36,381 bases of DNA, from positions 1 through 36,381 of the forward strand of contig WQVH01000018.1 of assembly GCA_009781695.1 (NCBI GenBank). The letters run 5' to 3'. Position 1 is the stretch's first letter, and every line of letters begins with the position of its first letter. This DNA is from Oscillospiraceae bacterium. GTDB lineage: Bacteria > Bacillota > Clostridia > Oscillospirales > Oscillospiraceae. Shown in pieces: positions 16,642 to 24,568 of this stretch. The notes beneath the pieces were generated by a model. It was not told where the DNA came from. It searched no databases and saw nothing but the letters and a program-made list of their open reading frames with translations. The position numbers were made by a program, and so were the translations under genes.

Positions 16642-16724
16642 TTTTTGGGGGATGTGATCTGTCTGCCGCAATCTTTCTGTGCGCAACGGCATAGTATAAA
16701 TTCTCTTTTTGATTTTTGGATAGA

Positions 16725-16762
16725 AAAAGCGGGCATCCTCTGTTTGGGGAGTACCCGCTTTT
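16725..16762. terminator. Bidirectional Rho-independent terminator
   Basis: AAAAGCGGG (16725-16733) pairs with CCCGCTTTT (16754-16762), with a further inner TCCTC/GGGGA stem. The stem is flanked by A and T runs, so it can stop glnN transcripts from the left and the PIN-partner transcripts from the right. Confidence 0.8.
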
Positions 16763-16772
16763 GCGGTTAGGG

Positions 16773-16967
16773 CTATGCGGTTTTAGTAGTTCGGTTTCCT
16801 GCTGGTACAACCTCAACTTCTTTTCCCCATTTTGCCATTTCTTCAACAAACCATTTTGTTGTTTCTTCGTATTCTTTTGAGATTTCTTCATCTGTCATTT
16901 TTAAGTGCCGTTCTGAATTTTCATCCCTAATTTCCCGGATTTCAAGCATGGCTTTGCTTTCAAACAT
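16773..16967 (-). CDS. Small acidic partner of PIN toxin, putative antitoxin
   Basis: The 64-residue product is helical and charged: it begins MFESKAMLEIREIRDENSER and contains TDEEISKEYEETTKWFVEEM. It resembles small proteins often encoded directly after PIN-domain genes. Their antitoxin function is inferred, not shown. The ATG lies one base after the PIN stop codon, and GAGGTAG inside the end of the PIN gene can act as its ribosome site, which indicates translational coupling. The toxin-first order is the reverse of most type II systems. The bidirectional terminator lies just downstream. Confidence 0.7.
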   Translation of the reverse strand: MFESKAMLEIREIRDENSERHLKMTDEEISKEYEETTKWFVEEMAKWGKEVEVVPAGNRTTKTA

Positions 16968-16968
16968 T

Positions 16969-17445
16969 TTAGTCTACCTCCTCTATTAACATAGTCGGCG
17001 ATATAATTCCAATTTCCTTGTAGCGTTGAATCGTGTTTACAATCCTGACTTTATCAATTGTCTTGAAATTGACAAGGTGCTTAAAATTCCATGACACAAT
17101 GGCATCACAATTTGATATTACTGCAAAAGCAATGTGTTCACAGTCATCTCTGCTTTTTTCATTTAGCACTCCGCTTTTGAGGTATTCGTATGCCAAGTCC
17201 TTTACCTCTTTGGTTTCAGCCAAAACTTGAAGTGCTATTTGGCTTAGTTTTTCAAACATTTGACTTTGCTTTGGCTCTGTGCATCTTTTTATTTCCGCGA
17301 GTACCACAGGCGAAATGTAAACATCATATTTTCCGGCGATCAACTCATTCCATAAGCGGTCTGTATGTCGCATTTTCTCAGGCGTGTCATCGGCAAATAA
17401 ATGACTGATAACTGACGTATCGAGATACAATCTTAGCTTCCGCAT
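16969..17445 (-). CDS. PIN-domain ribonuclease, putative toxin
   Basis: PIN domains cut RNA with a cluster of acidic residues and Mg ions, and many are VapC-like toxins. In this 158-residue protein the likely catalytic residues are D9 (LYLDTSVIS), E51 (SPVVLAEIK), D100 or D101 (SRDDCEHIA) and D114 (CDAIVSWNFKHL). AGGAGGT lies 7 nt before the ATG at 17445, so the longer frame back to 17493 is not needed. It is the first gene of a two-gene unit with the acidic partner at 16773-16967. Confidence 0.85.
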   Translation of the reverse strand: MRKLRLYLDTSVISHLFADDTPEKMRHTDRLWNELIAGKYDVYISPVVLAEIKRCTEPKQSQMFEKLSQIALQVLAETKEVKDLAYEYLKSGVLNEKSRDDCEHIAFAVISNCDAIVSWNFKHLVNFKTIDKVRIVNTIQRYKEIGIISPTMLIEEVD

Positions 17446-17759
17446 TGTATTACCTCCTGTTGTGCGACCAATTTTGTGATAGTTCATTACCATTTTATCT
17501 GTTGTGTGAATAATTCAAGATCACTATACTACAAAGAGAGCCGCTTTTCAATGTGAGCATTTTCTTAGTATTTGTTTTTATTATACTTGATATTCTATGT
17601 GTCGGCAAACTCAATTCCGTGTCACAATGTAAACAGCTTGAAACCTATGCAAAAATCCACCAATAGAATTCTGTGGAATTTAGATAATTTCCATAGGAAT
17701 AAACCTAAAGAGATATGATGAAGTGAGCAGTACGCAAAAGTGGATGACAAGACACATAA
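17446..17759. other. Gene-free stretch with nested short inverted repeats
   Basis: No convincing gene was found. CCTATG (17645-17650) pairs with CATAGG (17693-17698), and within it TCCAC (17657-17661) pairs with GTGGA (17674-17678) around the palindrome AGAATTCT. This lies just beyond the 3' end of the lipoprotein gene and may be a transcript-end structure. No T run follows. The stretch also holds the 5' region of the PIN gene, without a clear promoter. Confidence 0.5.
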
Positions 17760-18752
17760 TCATGAAATCAGATCAAAAACATCAAACACAATTTCCCAAT
17801 CTAAATTTATCCAATTTATTACTTGCAAGTTTGCCACAAGATTGTACTCCGCAATTCGTTCCTTATCTACATCGAAGATGTTCTCAATGTACTCATCATA
17901 AAACAAAGTCATTGCAAATAGGTCAGAAATTTCTTCAATTTCACCGCTTTCATTAATCTTAAAACGAACACCATCTGAAATAGGCCTTACGACTTCACCA
18001 TTAGGGCTGATCACTTTGAATTGTTTAAACGCCGCAGCTATAAATGAATCTTGTGGCAATGCCCTTCTCAGCTCTTGGATATGAATTCTTTCGTCAATCA
18101 CACCAATGCTGGATAAGCTCAGTCCTTGGCTCTCGTCATCATATCTACAAAAACCAATTTCGATATCTTGTAAATTCGGTCGCAAAATAGGAATCCCCTC
18201 TATGAAGCTGTACGGAGTCTGCGGTTGGAGCTCATCAAAGTCAATAGCTATCACATCTTGGATTAGCGTATGGCTGCTCACTATAAAGTGTATTTCTAGC
18301 GTCAGTTCCCCCGATTCAATTGGGTTTCTAAAAACTGTACGGCTATGTATTTCAAAAAGGCTTCCGTCACCCTTTTGAACAATCCCACTCGATTGATCGC
18401 TTGTTAGCCCTAATCCAAAACCCTGATGTATAAGTGAGTAATGTAGTTGGACCTCTTCACCAAACTGTCCGCCAATCATGTCTTCGATGATAAAATGTAT
18501 ATCGACTATATTGTCGTAAACAGCTATGTATGCGATCTCTACCCGAATTCCCACATCTCCGAAATATTTTTTGGTTTCTAAAGAAACTGGTATGGTCTCT
18601 GAAACATTCGCATCGGAATTGGGTTTTGATTCAATACTACATCCACTGTTTGAAGCAGGTAAATTTTCATCAGCAACGCCGCATGCAATAACAGCAATAA
18701 TTGCGAAAAAAACCAAGCTGATACCTACAATCCTTTTCAACACATCATTCAT
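17760..18752 (-). CDS. Predicted lipoprotein of unknown function
   Basis: The product of about 330 residues has a lipoprotein signal: KR near the N-terminus, a hydrophobic stretch GISLVFFAIIAVIA and C24 after VIA. It should be anchored on the outer face of the membrane. The rest is rich in beta-strand-like segments and I recognise no family. A tail-proximal block reads ISDLFAMTLFYDEYIENIF. The ATG at 18752 directly abuts GAGAGGA, so the true start may be the GTG at 18743, which gives 9 nt spacing and still leaves a complete signal. It lies downstream of a broken small gene on the same strand. Confidence 0.65.
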   Translation of the reverse strand: MNDVLKRIVGISLVFFAIIAVIACGVADENLPASNSGCSIESKPNSDANVSETIPVSLETKKYFGDVGIRVEIAYIAVYDNIVDIHFIIEDMIGGQFGEEVQLHYSLIHQGFGLGLTSDQSSGIVQKGDGSLFEIHSRTVFRNPIESGELTLEIHFIVSSHTLIQDVIAIDFDELQPQTPYSFIEGIPILRPNLQDIEIGFCRYDDESQGLSLSSIGVIDERIHIQELRRALPQDSFIAAAFKQFKVISPNGEVVRPISDGVRFKINESGEIEEISDLFAMTLFYDEYIENIFDVDKERIAEYNLVANLQVINWINLDWEIVFDVFDLIS

Positions 18753-18877
18753 TCCTCTCAAATTTTTTATATTGGTTTTCCGCAAGGTTTAAATATCGCT
18801 GCCACTACCTTATTCCATAAGCATCACCGTTCCTCTTCTATGAAAATTTTTTTGACTTCATATTTGCAAAAACGTTT

Positions 18878-18961
18878 TTACACCTGCACAATAAGTAAAA
18901 AATCCGGCACAGAAGTTCCTTTTTTCAGCTTGTACGAATTGAAGAAAACAACATTTGACAT
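18878..18961 (-). pseudogene. Truncated copy of the small protein encoded at 35621
   Basis: A strong AGGAGGG lies 9 nt before this ATG. The 27 codons read MSNVVFFNSYKLKKGTSVPD followed by FLLIVQV and a stop. The intact relative at 35621-35935 begins MSNAVWFISYKLIEGASVPD then FLL, so 16 of the first 23 residues agree. After FLL the frame is lost. Shifting by one base gives a stretch ending NMKSKKFS, which weakly resembles the next part of the relative, so a frameshift followed by decay is likely. Confidence 0.7.
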
Positions 18962-18995
18962 AATAGTATGCCCTCCTAAAAATTTTTGATGTGCA

Positions 18996-19097
18996 TTACC
19001 AGTTAACTATTCTTAGACCAATATCTGAACGAAAAACCCTTGCGATATAGACCAATGTCTTTAAGAGTCGAACGCCCATCGATTTTATCGGGCGCAT
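18996..19097 (-). CDS. Possible 33-residue cationic peptide
   Basis: An ATG at 19097 is preceded by AGCAGGAGGACA, a very strong ribosome site with short spacing. The frame encodes 33 residues beginning MRPIKSMGVRLLKTLVYIAR and ending IVNW, with seven basic residues and one acidic. It could form an amphipathic helix. It lies between mog and the broken small gene on the same strand. The DNA also contains the direct repeat ATTGGTCTA twice, so a non-coding origin is possible. Confidence 0.35.
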   Translation of the reverse strand: MRPIKSMGVRLLKTLVYIARVFRSDIGLRIVNW

Positions 19098-19122
19098 TGT
19101 CCTCCTGCTAGTGTTTTTCTCC

Positions 19123-19611
19123 CTAAACTGCACAATCTCTTTTTGCACCGCGCAACATCTCTAAACCATGCTCCAGAGCGGGCAAGACTGCACCTAAATT
19201 TTCTTTTGCTGCCTTTGGACTTCCGGGCAGATTGATTATAAGGGTCTTACCCCTGATCCCTGCCTGTTGGCGTGCCAAAATTGCGCGATTGGTTATCTTC
19301 AAGCTTTCTGCCCTCATTGCTTCGGGGATTCCGGGTGTGAGGCGGTTGCAGACTGCGATTGTCGCCTCCGGTGTGACATCTCTCAGCGCAAATCCTGTTC
19401 CACCCGTCGTTGCGACAAGCGCGATATCCAGTGCATCTGCACATTTGATAAGCTCCTGCTCAATGAAATTTTGCTCATCAGGAATGATCGTATTATAAAC
19501 AACGTCATACCCTGCATCTTCGAGCATTGCGCTCACTGCCGGGCCTCCGAGATCTTCACGTTCTCCGGTCGAACCCTTGTCACTCACTGTAATAACTGCT
19601 GCTGTATACAT
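19123..19611 (-). CDS. mog: MogA/MoaB-type molybdopterin adenylyltransferase
   Basis: The 162-residue protein should adenylate molybdopterin before MoeA adds molybdate. It opens with AAVITVSDKGSTGEREDLGG, then has LVATTGGTGFALRDVTPEAT near 66-85 and the C-terminal LIINLPGSPKAAKENL. CGGAG lies about 10 nt before the ATG. This step is missing from the moeA operon at 8.8-13 kb, so the two loci complement each other. It is 29 nt downstream of the large membrane protein gene and probably shares its transcript. Confidence 0.92.
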   Translation of the reverse strand: MYTAAVITVSDKGSTGEREDLGGPAVSAMLEDAGYDVVYNTIIPDEQNFIEQELIKCADALDIALVATTGGTGFALRDVTPEATIAVCNRLTPGIPEAMRAESLKITNRAILARQQAGIRGKTLIINLPGSPKAAKENLGAVLPALEHGLEMLRGAKRDCAV

Positions 19612-19640
19612 ATTTGTTTTTCTCCGTTTCTATAATATCT

Positions 19641-21179
19641 TCACCGAAAGCGCACTTCGAGGAAGTAACGCGGCATGTCAGTGGTGAGCGTTACTTTTAT
19701 GACCTCATTATCGGGATCGAAGCCGAAGTTTTGATTGACAACCTCTACGCTTTCTGTCCCGGTAATACTTGCTGATATGGCGTCGAATGTAAGGGCACTG
19801 CCCAGCGATGTCATCATATCGTAGCCCAATACCCTTGAGTTATGCAACCCTTTAACAAAAAAATCGAAGCTTGCCGGCTTAATTCTTTCTGCGAGTATTT
19901 CTACGCTTTCTCCGGCAGGTACTGTGACCTCTGCCATCAAATAAAACACCCTGCTCATAACATATACCTCATGAATCATATCTTCAAGCCATCCTGTCTC
20001 ATATCGCGCAGCGACGTGGTCAGAAAGCACACCATGGTCTTTGAGCAGCTCGGCAACTGCCCGAAATAACATCGCATCCATACGGTCGCAAGAAACACTT
20101 GCCTCAACGCCGAGACTCGGAAAAGCCATTTCAATGAATGCATCAATCAATTCGACCAAAACATCTCCAAGCACGGCTTCGTATCGTCTCATATCTGCCG
20201 ATATATCTGTGCGTTCTTCGCCCGGATGCCATCCGGCATTTGCGTACCCCTGCACGGCGATATCTGTTATATCGTTGCCAACCACGATGAGCTTAAACAC
20301 CCTGCCGTGATGATGATTATTTTCTCTGGGTATAGAAAAACCCTGCCTCATGAAGTTGTTTTCCGGGTCAAATGTTGCGGCATGAAAGCCATAGGAAAGT
20401 ACAGTCGTTTCACTAAAATCAAGCTGAAACGATACCGCCAGTGATGGATTTATTGACGCACTGTGATCGGCTTGTAGATTTGTAAATGTGTAAACGATCA
20501 CCGGCTGATCAAGTACCGGAGCATTACCCAACGCACGCTGTAAATACGTGCCATCGGCAAGCAGCTCCACATAGCTATGCCATGTTTCCGGAAACCTAAG
20601 GTTCATCGCACGGTCATCATCGCCACCCGCACCGGTGAATCCACCGCTATATGCGCCGGAAATAAGCACCGTGTCGAGCGCATCTCCATCTGAAATGACA
20701 CTTGGACGCAGTCTGCCGAGTTCACGAAAGTTGCCTACAAATGGGTAAATGAGTTGAACAGTTTGGTCACTTGCGGTGGGATTTGTCAAAATATAGCGAT
20801 CAGTGACGCGAATGTCTCCGAAATAAAATGTGGAGTCATATATGCGGTCAGATTCATTTTCAAACCCGCTAAAATCGAAAGTCAACTCTCTTTGGGTGGT
20901 CAGCGTAGAGGTGTCACCTAGAGCAGACATAGGTAAAATCGGCCCTGCGTACGACGTAAACAAAGCACTTCCATCAGTGTCTTGCCGTGTGAGTGCACTG
21001 TTGCCAGTGTAGTTTGTACGCAAGTGCGGGTGCTCTAATATGAGCATACTGCCGACAATGATAACTACTATTGCGATTGCTACGATGATGCTACAGCGTG
21101 CTATTATTCTTCGGCGTCTCTTTTTGTTATTTAGCAACGCTTGCGCTTCATTTGATTCAAAAGTTTGCTTATCGTTCAT
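19641..21179 (-). CDS. Large membrane-anchored protein of unknown function
   Basis: The 512-residue protein has a basic cytoplasmic N-terminus (NNKKRRRRIIAR), one membrane helix at about 27-48, and a large outer domain. No family is recognised. The outer part contains YILTNPTASDQTVQLIYPF (about 129-147) and VIVYTFTNLQAD (about 226-237), which look like beta-sandwich strands of domains that meet nonpolar or sugar surfaces. A helical part follows (about 330-400). CGGAG precedes the ATG by 8 nt. It is followed by mog at 29 nt, a link I cannot explain from function. Confidence 0.65.
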   Translation of the reverse strand: MNDKQTFESNEAQALLNNKKRRRRIIARCSIIVAIAIVVIIVGSMLILEHPHLRTNYTGNSALTRQDTDGSALFTSYAGPILPMSALGDTSTLTTQRELTFDFSGFENESDRIYDSTFYFGDIRVTDRYILTNPTASDQTVQLIYPFVGNFRELGRLRPSVISDGDALDTVLISGAYSGGFTGAGGDDDRAMNLRFPETWHSYVELLADGTYLQRALGNAPVLDQPVIVYTFTNLQADHSASINPSLAVSFQLDFSETTVLSYGFHAATFDPENNFMRQGFSIPRENNHHHGRVFKLIVVGNDITDIAVQGYANAGWHPGEERTDISADMRRYEAVLGDVLVELIDAFIEMAFPSLGVEASVSCDRMDAMLFRAVAELLKDHGVLSDHVAARYETGWLEDMIHEVYVMSRVFYLMAEVTVPAGESVEILAERIKPASFDFFVKGLHNSRVLGYDMMTSLGSALTFDAISASITGTESVEVVNQNFGFDPDNEVIKVTLTTDMPRYFLEVRFR

Positions 21180-21274
21180 ATATTGCTCCGATCTGTAGAA
21201 GTTTTAGTCGGGTTGTGTTATATTTAATGCGCTGTATATAATTGGCATACTGTTAAAACTTGTGCGATGCACTC

Positions 21275-21295
21275 ACCGGGCGATCATTCCCCGGT
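21275..21295. other. GC-rich hairpin in the divergent intergenic region
   Basis: ACCGGG (21275-21280) pairs with CCCGGT (21290-21295) across a 9-nt loop, and TTTTCTATTT follows on the plus strand. It could act as a plus-strand terminator or attenuator ahead of the gene at 21372. No plus-strand gene ends nearby. Confidence 0.4.
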
Positions 21296-21371
21296 TTTCT
21301 ATTTCGCTTGCCAACAAGCGTCTTGATATGCACTTGAGTTTATCTTAATCAATTCGGAGGCATTTTAATAA

Positions 21372-22199
21372 ATGATTAATACCAATAGTCCATTTTATAT
21401 TTCGACAATTGCCCAAGACGCTGAAAATATCGCCCGAAAGTACGGACTGGGCCTGGAAATTGCAGAGTTTTGCAGCGCATACAATATGGATCCGGGCGTA
21501 AGCACAGAAGCAACGGAAGCATCAGATGAATCAGCCCATGGAGCGCACGGACTTGCATACGGATTTGAATCCAATGACCGGATCGTCCGTGAAAAAATGC
21601 ATGGCGTGAAACACTGTGTATTTCATGCGCCATTTAACGAACTTTGCCCCGCAGCCATCGACCCGCTGATTGTTGCCGTTGCAAAAAGACGCTACGCCCA
21701 AGCATATGACATCATGAACGGCTATGGCATACACCAGATGGTTGCACACTCAGGATTTGTCCCGCTGATCTATTTCCCGGAATGGTTTGTGGAAAAATCA
21801 GTCATTTTTTGGCGGGAATTTTTAGCCGACAAACCTGAAGGATTTAAGCTCTATCTGGAAAACGTGCTTGAAGATCGTCCGGATATGCTCATAGAAATCG
21901 CATCCAAAGTCGATGACAAACGATTTAAATTGTGTCTTGATGTGGGTCATGCTGCGATTGTCGGAACAGACATTCCGATCACAGCGTGGGCAGAGCAAAT
22001 GCGCCCACATCTGGGTCATGCCCACTTGCACAACAACGATGGACGAAAGGATACGCACAATGCGCCCGGTGACGGTATCATTGATGTCAATGCCGTCATC
22101 CGCACTGTGCAAAACACATCACCCGAGATTACTTTCACCCTAGAGGTCATCGACGCAGTGAAGACGGCAGAGTGGATGACCTCCAATGGGCATATTTAA
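21372..22199 (+). CDS. Sugar phosphate isomerase/epimerase-like TIM barrel
   Basis: The 275-residue protein belongs to the AP-endonuclease family 2 / xylose-isomerase-like TIM barrels, which use a metal ion for isomerisation or endonuclease chemistry. Metal-site motifs are visible: CVFHAPFNE near 82-90, LYLENVLEDRPDML near 160-173, CLDVGHA near 192-198, and HAHLHNNDGRKDTHNAPGDG near 216-235, followed by FTLEV. The substrate cannot be told. CGGAGG lies about 11 nt before the ATG. It stands alone, divergent from the membrane protein gene and convergent with ackA. Confidence 0.85.
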   Translation: MINTNSPFYISTIAQDAENIARKYGLGLEIAEFCSAYNMDPGVSTEATEASDESAHGAHGLAYGFESNDRIVREKMHGVKHCVFHAPFNELCPAAIDPLIVAVAKRRYAQAYDIMNGYGIHQMVAHSGFVPLIYFPEWFVEKSVIFWREFLADKPEGFKLYLENVLEDRPDMLIEIASKVDDKRFKLCLDVGHAAIVGTDIPITAWAEQMRPHLGHAHLHNNDGRKDTHNAPGDGIIDVNAVIRTVQNTSPEITFTLEVIDAVKTAEWMTSNGHI

Positions 22200-22244
22200 C
22201 TTCGCTCCGGTAATAAAACCGATGAGGCTTCGACTCCCGGCAAT

Positions 22245-23501
22245 TTAAGAAATATTCTTAACGATCTCCATCGTATCACGAGCGATAACCAGCTCCTCAT
22301 TGGTGGGGATCACAAGCACAGACGCAGACGATCCGGCCTTGGTGATATCTGTTATTTTATCATTTTCAGCATGACCATTTTTATCTTCGTCAAGATAAAT
22401 ACCAAATCCGCAGAGCCATTCACATATACCTCTGCGTATCGGCGGTGAGTTCTCCCCGACACCGGCAGTAAAGACAATCGCATCAACGCCGCCCAACGCA
22501 ACAATGTAAGCACCTATGAATTTTGCCACCTGATACTTAAACGCGCTCAGTGCAAGCCGCGCCCTTTCAACATCTTTGATGTCTTCGACCTCGCCGACAG
22601 CCCGATCTTCATCAAGATCAAACTCCGCCATATTCATAATATCTCTAAAATCAGACGACACGCCTGAAATGCCTAAAACGCCTGATTTTTTATTTAAAAT
22701 TTCAAGCGTCTCACTCAGCGGTAAGCTTCCTTCTATTTCAGAGATCACATAAACAAGAGCCGGGTCAATTGTGCCTGAGCGTGTGCCCATAGGTAGGCCT
22801 TCCAGTGGTGTTGCGCCCATGGTCGTGTCCACACTTTTGCCGTCACTTATAGCCGCTAGTGAAGCGCCGTTACCCAGATGGCATGTGACTATGCGCAGTC
22901 CGCCCGGCTTGTCTTTTAAAAACTCTATCGCTTTTGAGGATACATATCTGTGTGATGTTCCGTGAAATCCGTAACGTCTGATGTCATATTTTTCATAGTA
23001 TTTGTATGGGATCGGATATACGTGGGCGTAATTGGGAATGGATAGGTGAAATGCTGTGTCGAATACCGCAACGTGGGGCACATCAGGTATTGTTTTTTGA
23101 CAGGCGTAAATGCCCATCAAATTCGCAGGAATGTGCAGCGGCGCTAGCTTTGCGCAGTCCACTATTCCTTTCATCACTTCATCGTCAATCAATACGCTTG
23201 ATGAAAACTTTTTCCCGCCATGTACAACACGGTGTCCGATTGCATGTATTTCTTTCAGGCTGTTTATGACTCCGTATTTTTCACTTGTTAGTGTCTGTAT
23301 GACTATGTTTAGTGCTTCTGAGTGCGATGGCATTGATATCTCATCTTTTAATATGGGTTTGCCATTTGATGGTTCGTGCTTTACATAACCGTCAATGCCG
23401 ATGCGTTCACAGTTTCCTTTTGCAAGTATTTTTTCGGAGCGCATGTCAAAGAGTTGGTACTTAAGGGAGGAGCTTCCTGTGTTTATGACTAAAATGTTCA
23501 A
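22245..23501 (-). CDS. ackA: Acetate kinase
   Basis: AckA makes ATP from acetyl phosphate at the end of acetate fermentation. Blocks seen are NTGSSSLKYQLFD at the start, HRVVHGG, VFDTAFH, RRYGFHGTSHRYV, CHLGNGAS, GTRSGTIDPALV and GVGENSPPIRR. I chose the TTG at 23501 because the product then begins with the family's (M)NILVINTGSSS and GAAAGGG lies 8 nt upstream. Longer frames run to 23558. The length of 418 residues is somewhat above the usual 400. No phosphotransacetylase gene is next to it, which is unusual. A clear promoter lies at 23597-23625, separate from the arg operon upstream. Confidence 0.94.
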   Translation of the reverse strand: MNILVINTGSSSLKYQLFDMRSEKILAKGNCERIGIDGYVKHEPSNGKPILKDEISMPSHSEALNIVIQTLTSEKYGVINSLKEIHAIGHRVVHGGKKFSSSVLIDDEVMKGIVDCAKLAPLHIPANLMGIYACQKTIPDVPHVAVFDTAFHLSIPNYAHVYPIPYKYYEKYDIRRYGFHGTSHRYVSSKAIEFLKDKPGGLRIVTCHLGNGASLAAISDGKSVDTTMGATPLEGLPMGTRSGTIDPALVYVISEIEGSLPLSETLEILNKKSGVLGISGVSSDFRDIMNMAEFDLDEDRAVGEVEDIKDVERARLALSAFKYQVAKFIGAYIVALGGVDAIVFTAGVGENSPPIRRGICEWLCGFGIYLDEDKNGHAENDKITDITKAGSSASVLVIPTNEELVIARDTMEIVKNIS

Positions 23502-23596
23502 TTTCACAACCCTTTCTTTATCCGCGGAGAGTACTCCATTTTTGAAATAAGTGCACAAAAATGAAGTACCAAGTGTTGGCTGTTTTCATCGCTCAC

Positions 23597-23625
23597 ATTT
23601 TATAATGCTATACTATTGATGTCAA
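23597..23625 (-). promoter_or_regulatory. Predicted ackA promoter
   Basis: On the minus strand TTGACA (23620-23625) and TAAAAT (23597-23602) are spaced by exactly 17 nt. The leader before the chosen start is about 90 nt. It lies between the argF stop and ackA, so ackA need not be read with the arg genes. Confidence 0.65.
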
Positions 23626-23648
23626 GATGGGGGGCTGTTTATAAGCAC

Positions 23649-24566
23649 CTATTTATTTTTCATCAGCAGATACATAATCGCTTTTTGGACATGCAGACGA
23701 TTCTCTGCCTCGTCAAATATCTCCTGTGCGTGTGCTTCGAAGACTTTTTCAGTGATTTCCTCGCCTTTGTGTGCCGGTAGGCAGTGCTGAATCATGCATC
23801 CGGGATTCGCTAGCGCCATGATTTCATCGTTCACTTGGTATCCGGTAAACGCTTTTTGGCGCTTTTGTGTCTCGCTTTCTTGTCCCATTGAGGCCCATAC
23901 GTCCGTGAATATGACATCTGCGCCTTGGGCTGCAATTTCCGGCTTGTCTGTGAGTTCAAATTTGCCGGTTGTTGCCGAATGTGCAAAATCCAGAATCTGT
24001 TTGTCCGGTCTATACCCTTCAGGACATGCAACGGATACGTCCATACCGCATTTCAGACATCCGACAATCATAGAGTTTGCAACGTTGTTGCCATCACCAA
24101 TCCAACAGGCTTTCAGCCCTTCGAGCTGTCCTTTGTGTTCTCTGATGGTCATGATGTCCGCAAGCACTTGGCAGGGATGTTCGAAGTCAGTCAGTCCATT
24201 AATGACCGGAATGGTCGCATGTTCGGCAAGCGCTTCGACTTCCGATTGATCGAATGTACGGATCATAATACAGTCACAATAACGGCTGAGCACACGAGCG
24301 GTGTCTGCAATAGGCTCACCTCTGCCGAGTTGACTGTCGGCATTGGACAGGAATATGCCCTGCCCTCCGAGTTGGAAGATACCTACTTCGAAAGAGACAC
24401 GTGTACGTGTTGAGCTTTTTGCAAATATCATCGCGAGAGTTTTGCCGGATGGGAAATCATGTTTTTTATCGGACTTCTGTTCAGACTTGAGCATGTCCGC
24501 AGTGTCCAGAATCAAAGTGATATCATCTGAGGGTAAGTCGAGCAGGTTCAGCAGGTCTTTTTTCAT
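23649..24566 (-). CDS. argF: Ornithine carbamoyltransferase
   Basis: ArgF forms citrulline from ornithine and carbamoyl phosphate. The 305-residue protein has the carbamoyl-phosphate motif SSTRTRVSFE near 51-60, HPCQ in DFEHPCQVLADI, DVWASMGQE near 222-230, and HCLPAHKGEEI near 260-270. Length and motifs are normal. The start lies 2 nt after the argD stop, so it is the last gene of the arg operon. No argG or argH occurs in the window, so the final two steps to arginine are encoded elsewhere if present. Confidence 0.96.
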   Translation of the reverse strand: MKKDLLNLLDLPSDDITLILDTADMLKSEQKSDKKHDFPSGKTLAMIFAKSSTRTRVSFEVGIFQLGGQGIFLSNADSQLGRGEPIADTARVLSRYCDCIMIRTFDQSEVEALAEHATIPVINGLTDFEHPCQVLADIMTIREHKGQLEGLKACWIGDGNNVANSMIVGCLKCGMDVSVACPEGYRPDKQILDFAHSATTGKFELTDKPEIAAQGADVIFTDVWASMGQESETQKRQKAFTGYQVNDEIMALANPGCMIQHCLPAHKGEEITEKVFEAHAQEIFDEAENRLHVQKAIMYLLMKNK

Positions 24567-24568
24567 GA

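Noticed and set aside
16628-16891. Lysine-rich minus-strand frame of 87 residues
   Set aside because: It runs across the terminator and the PIN partner gene in a different frame. The partner gene has a proper ribosome site and coupling.
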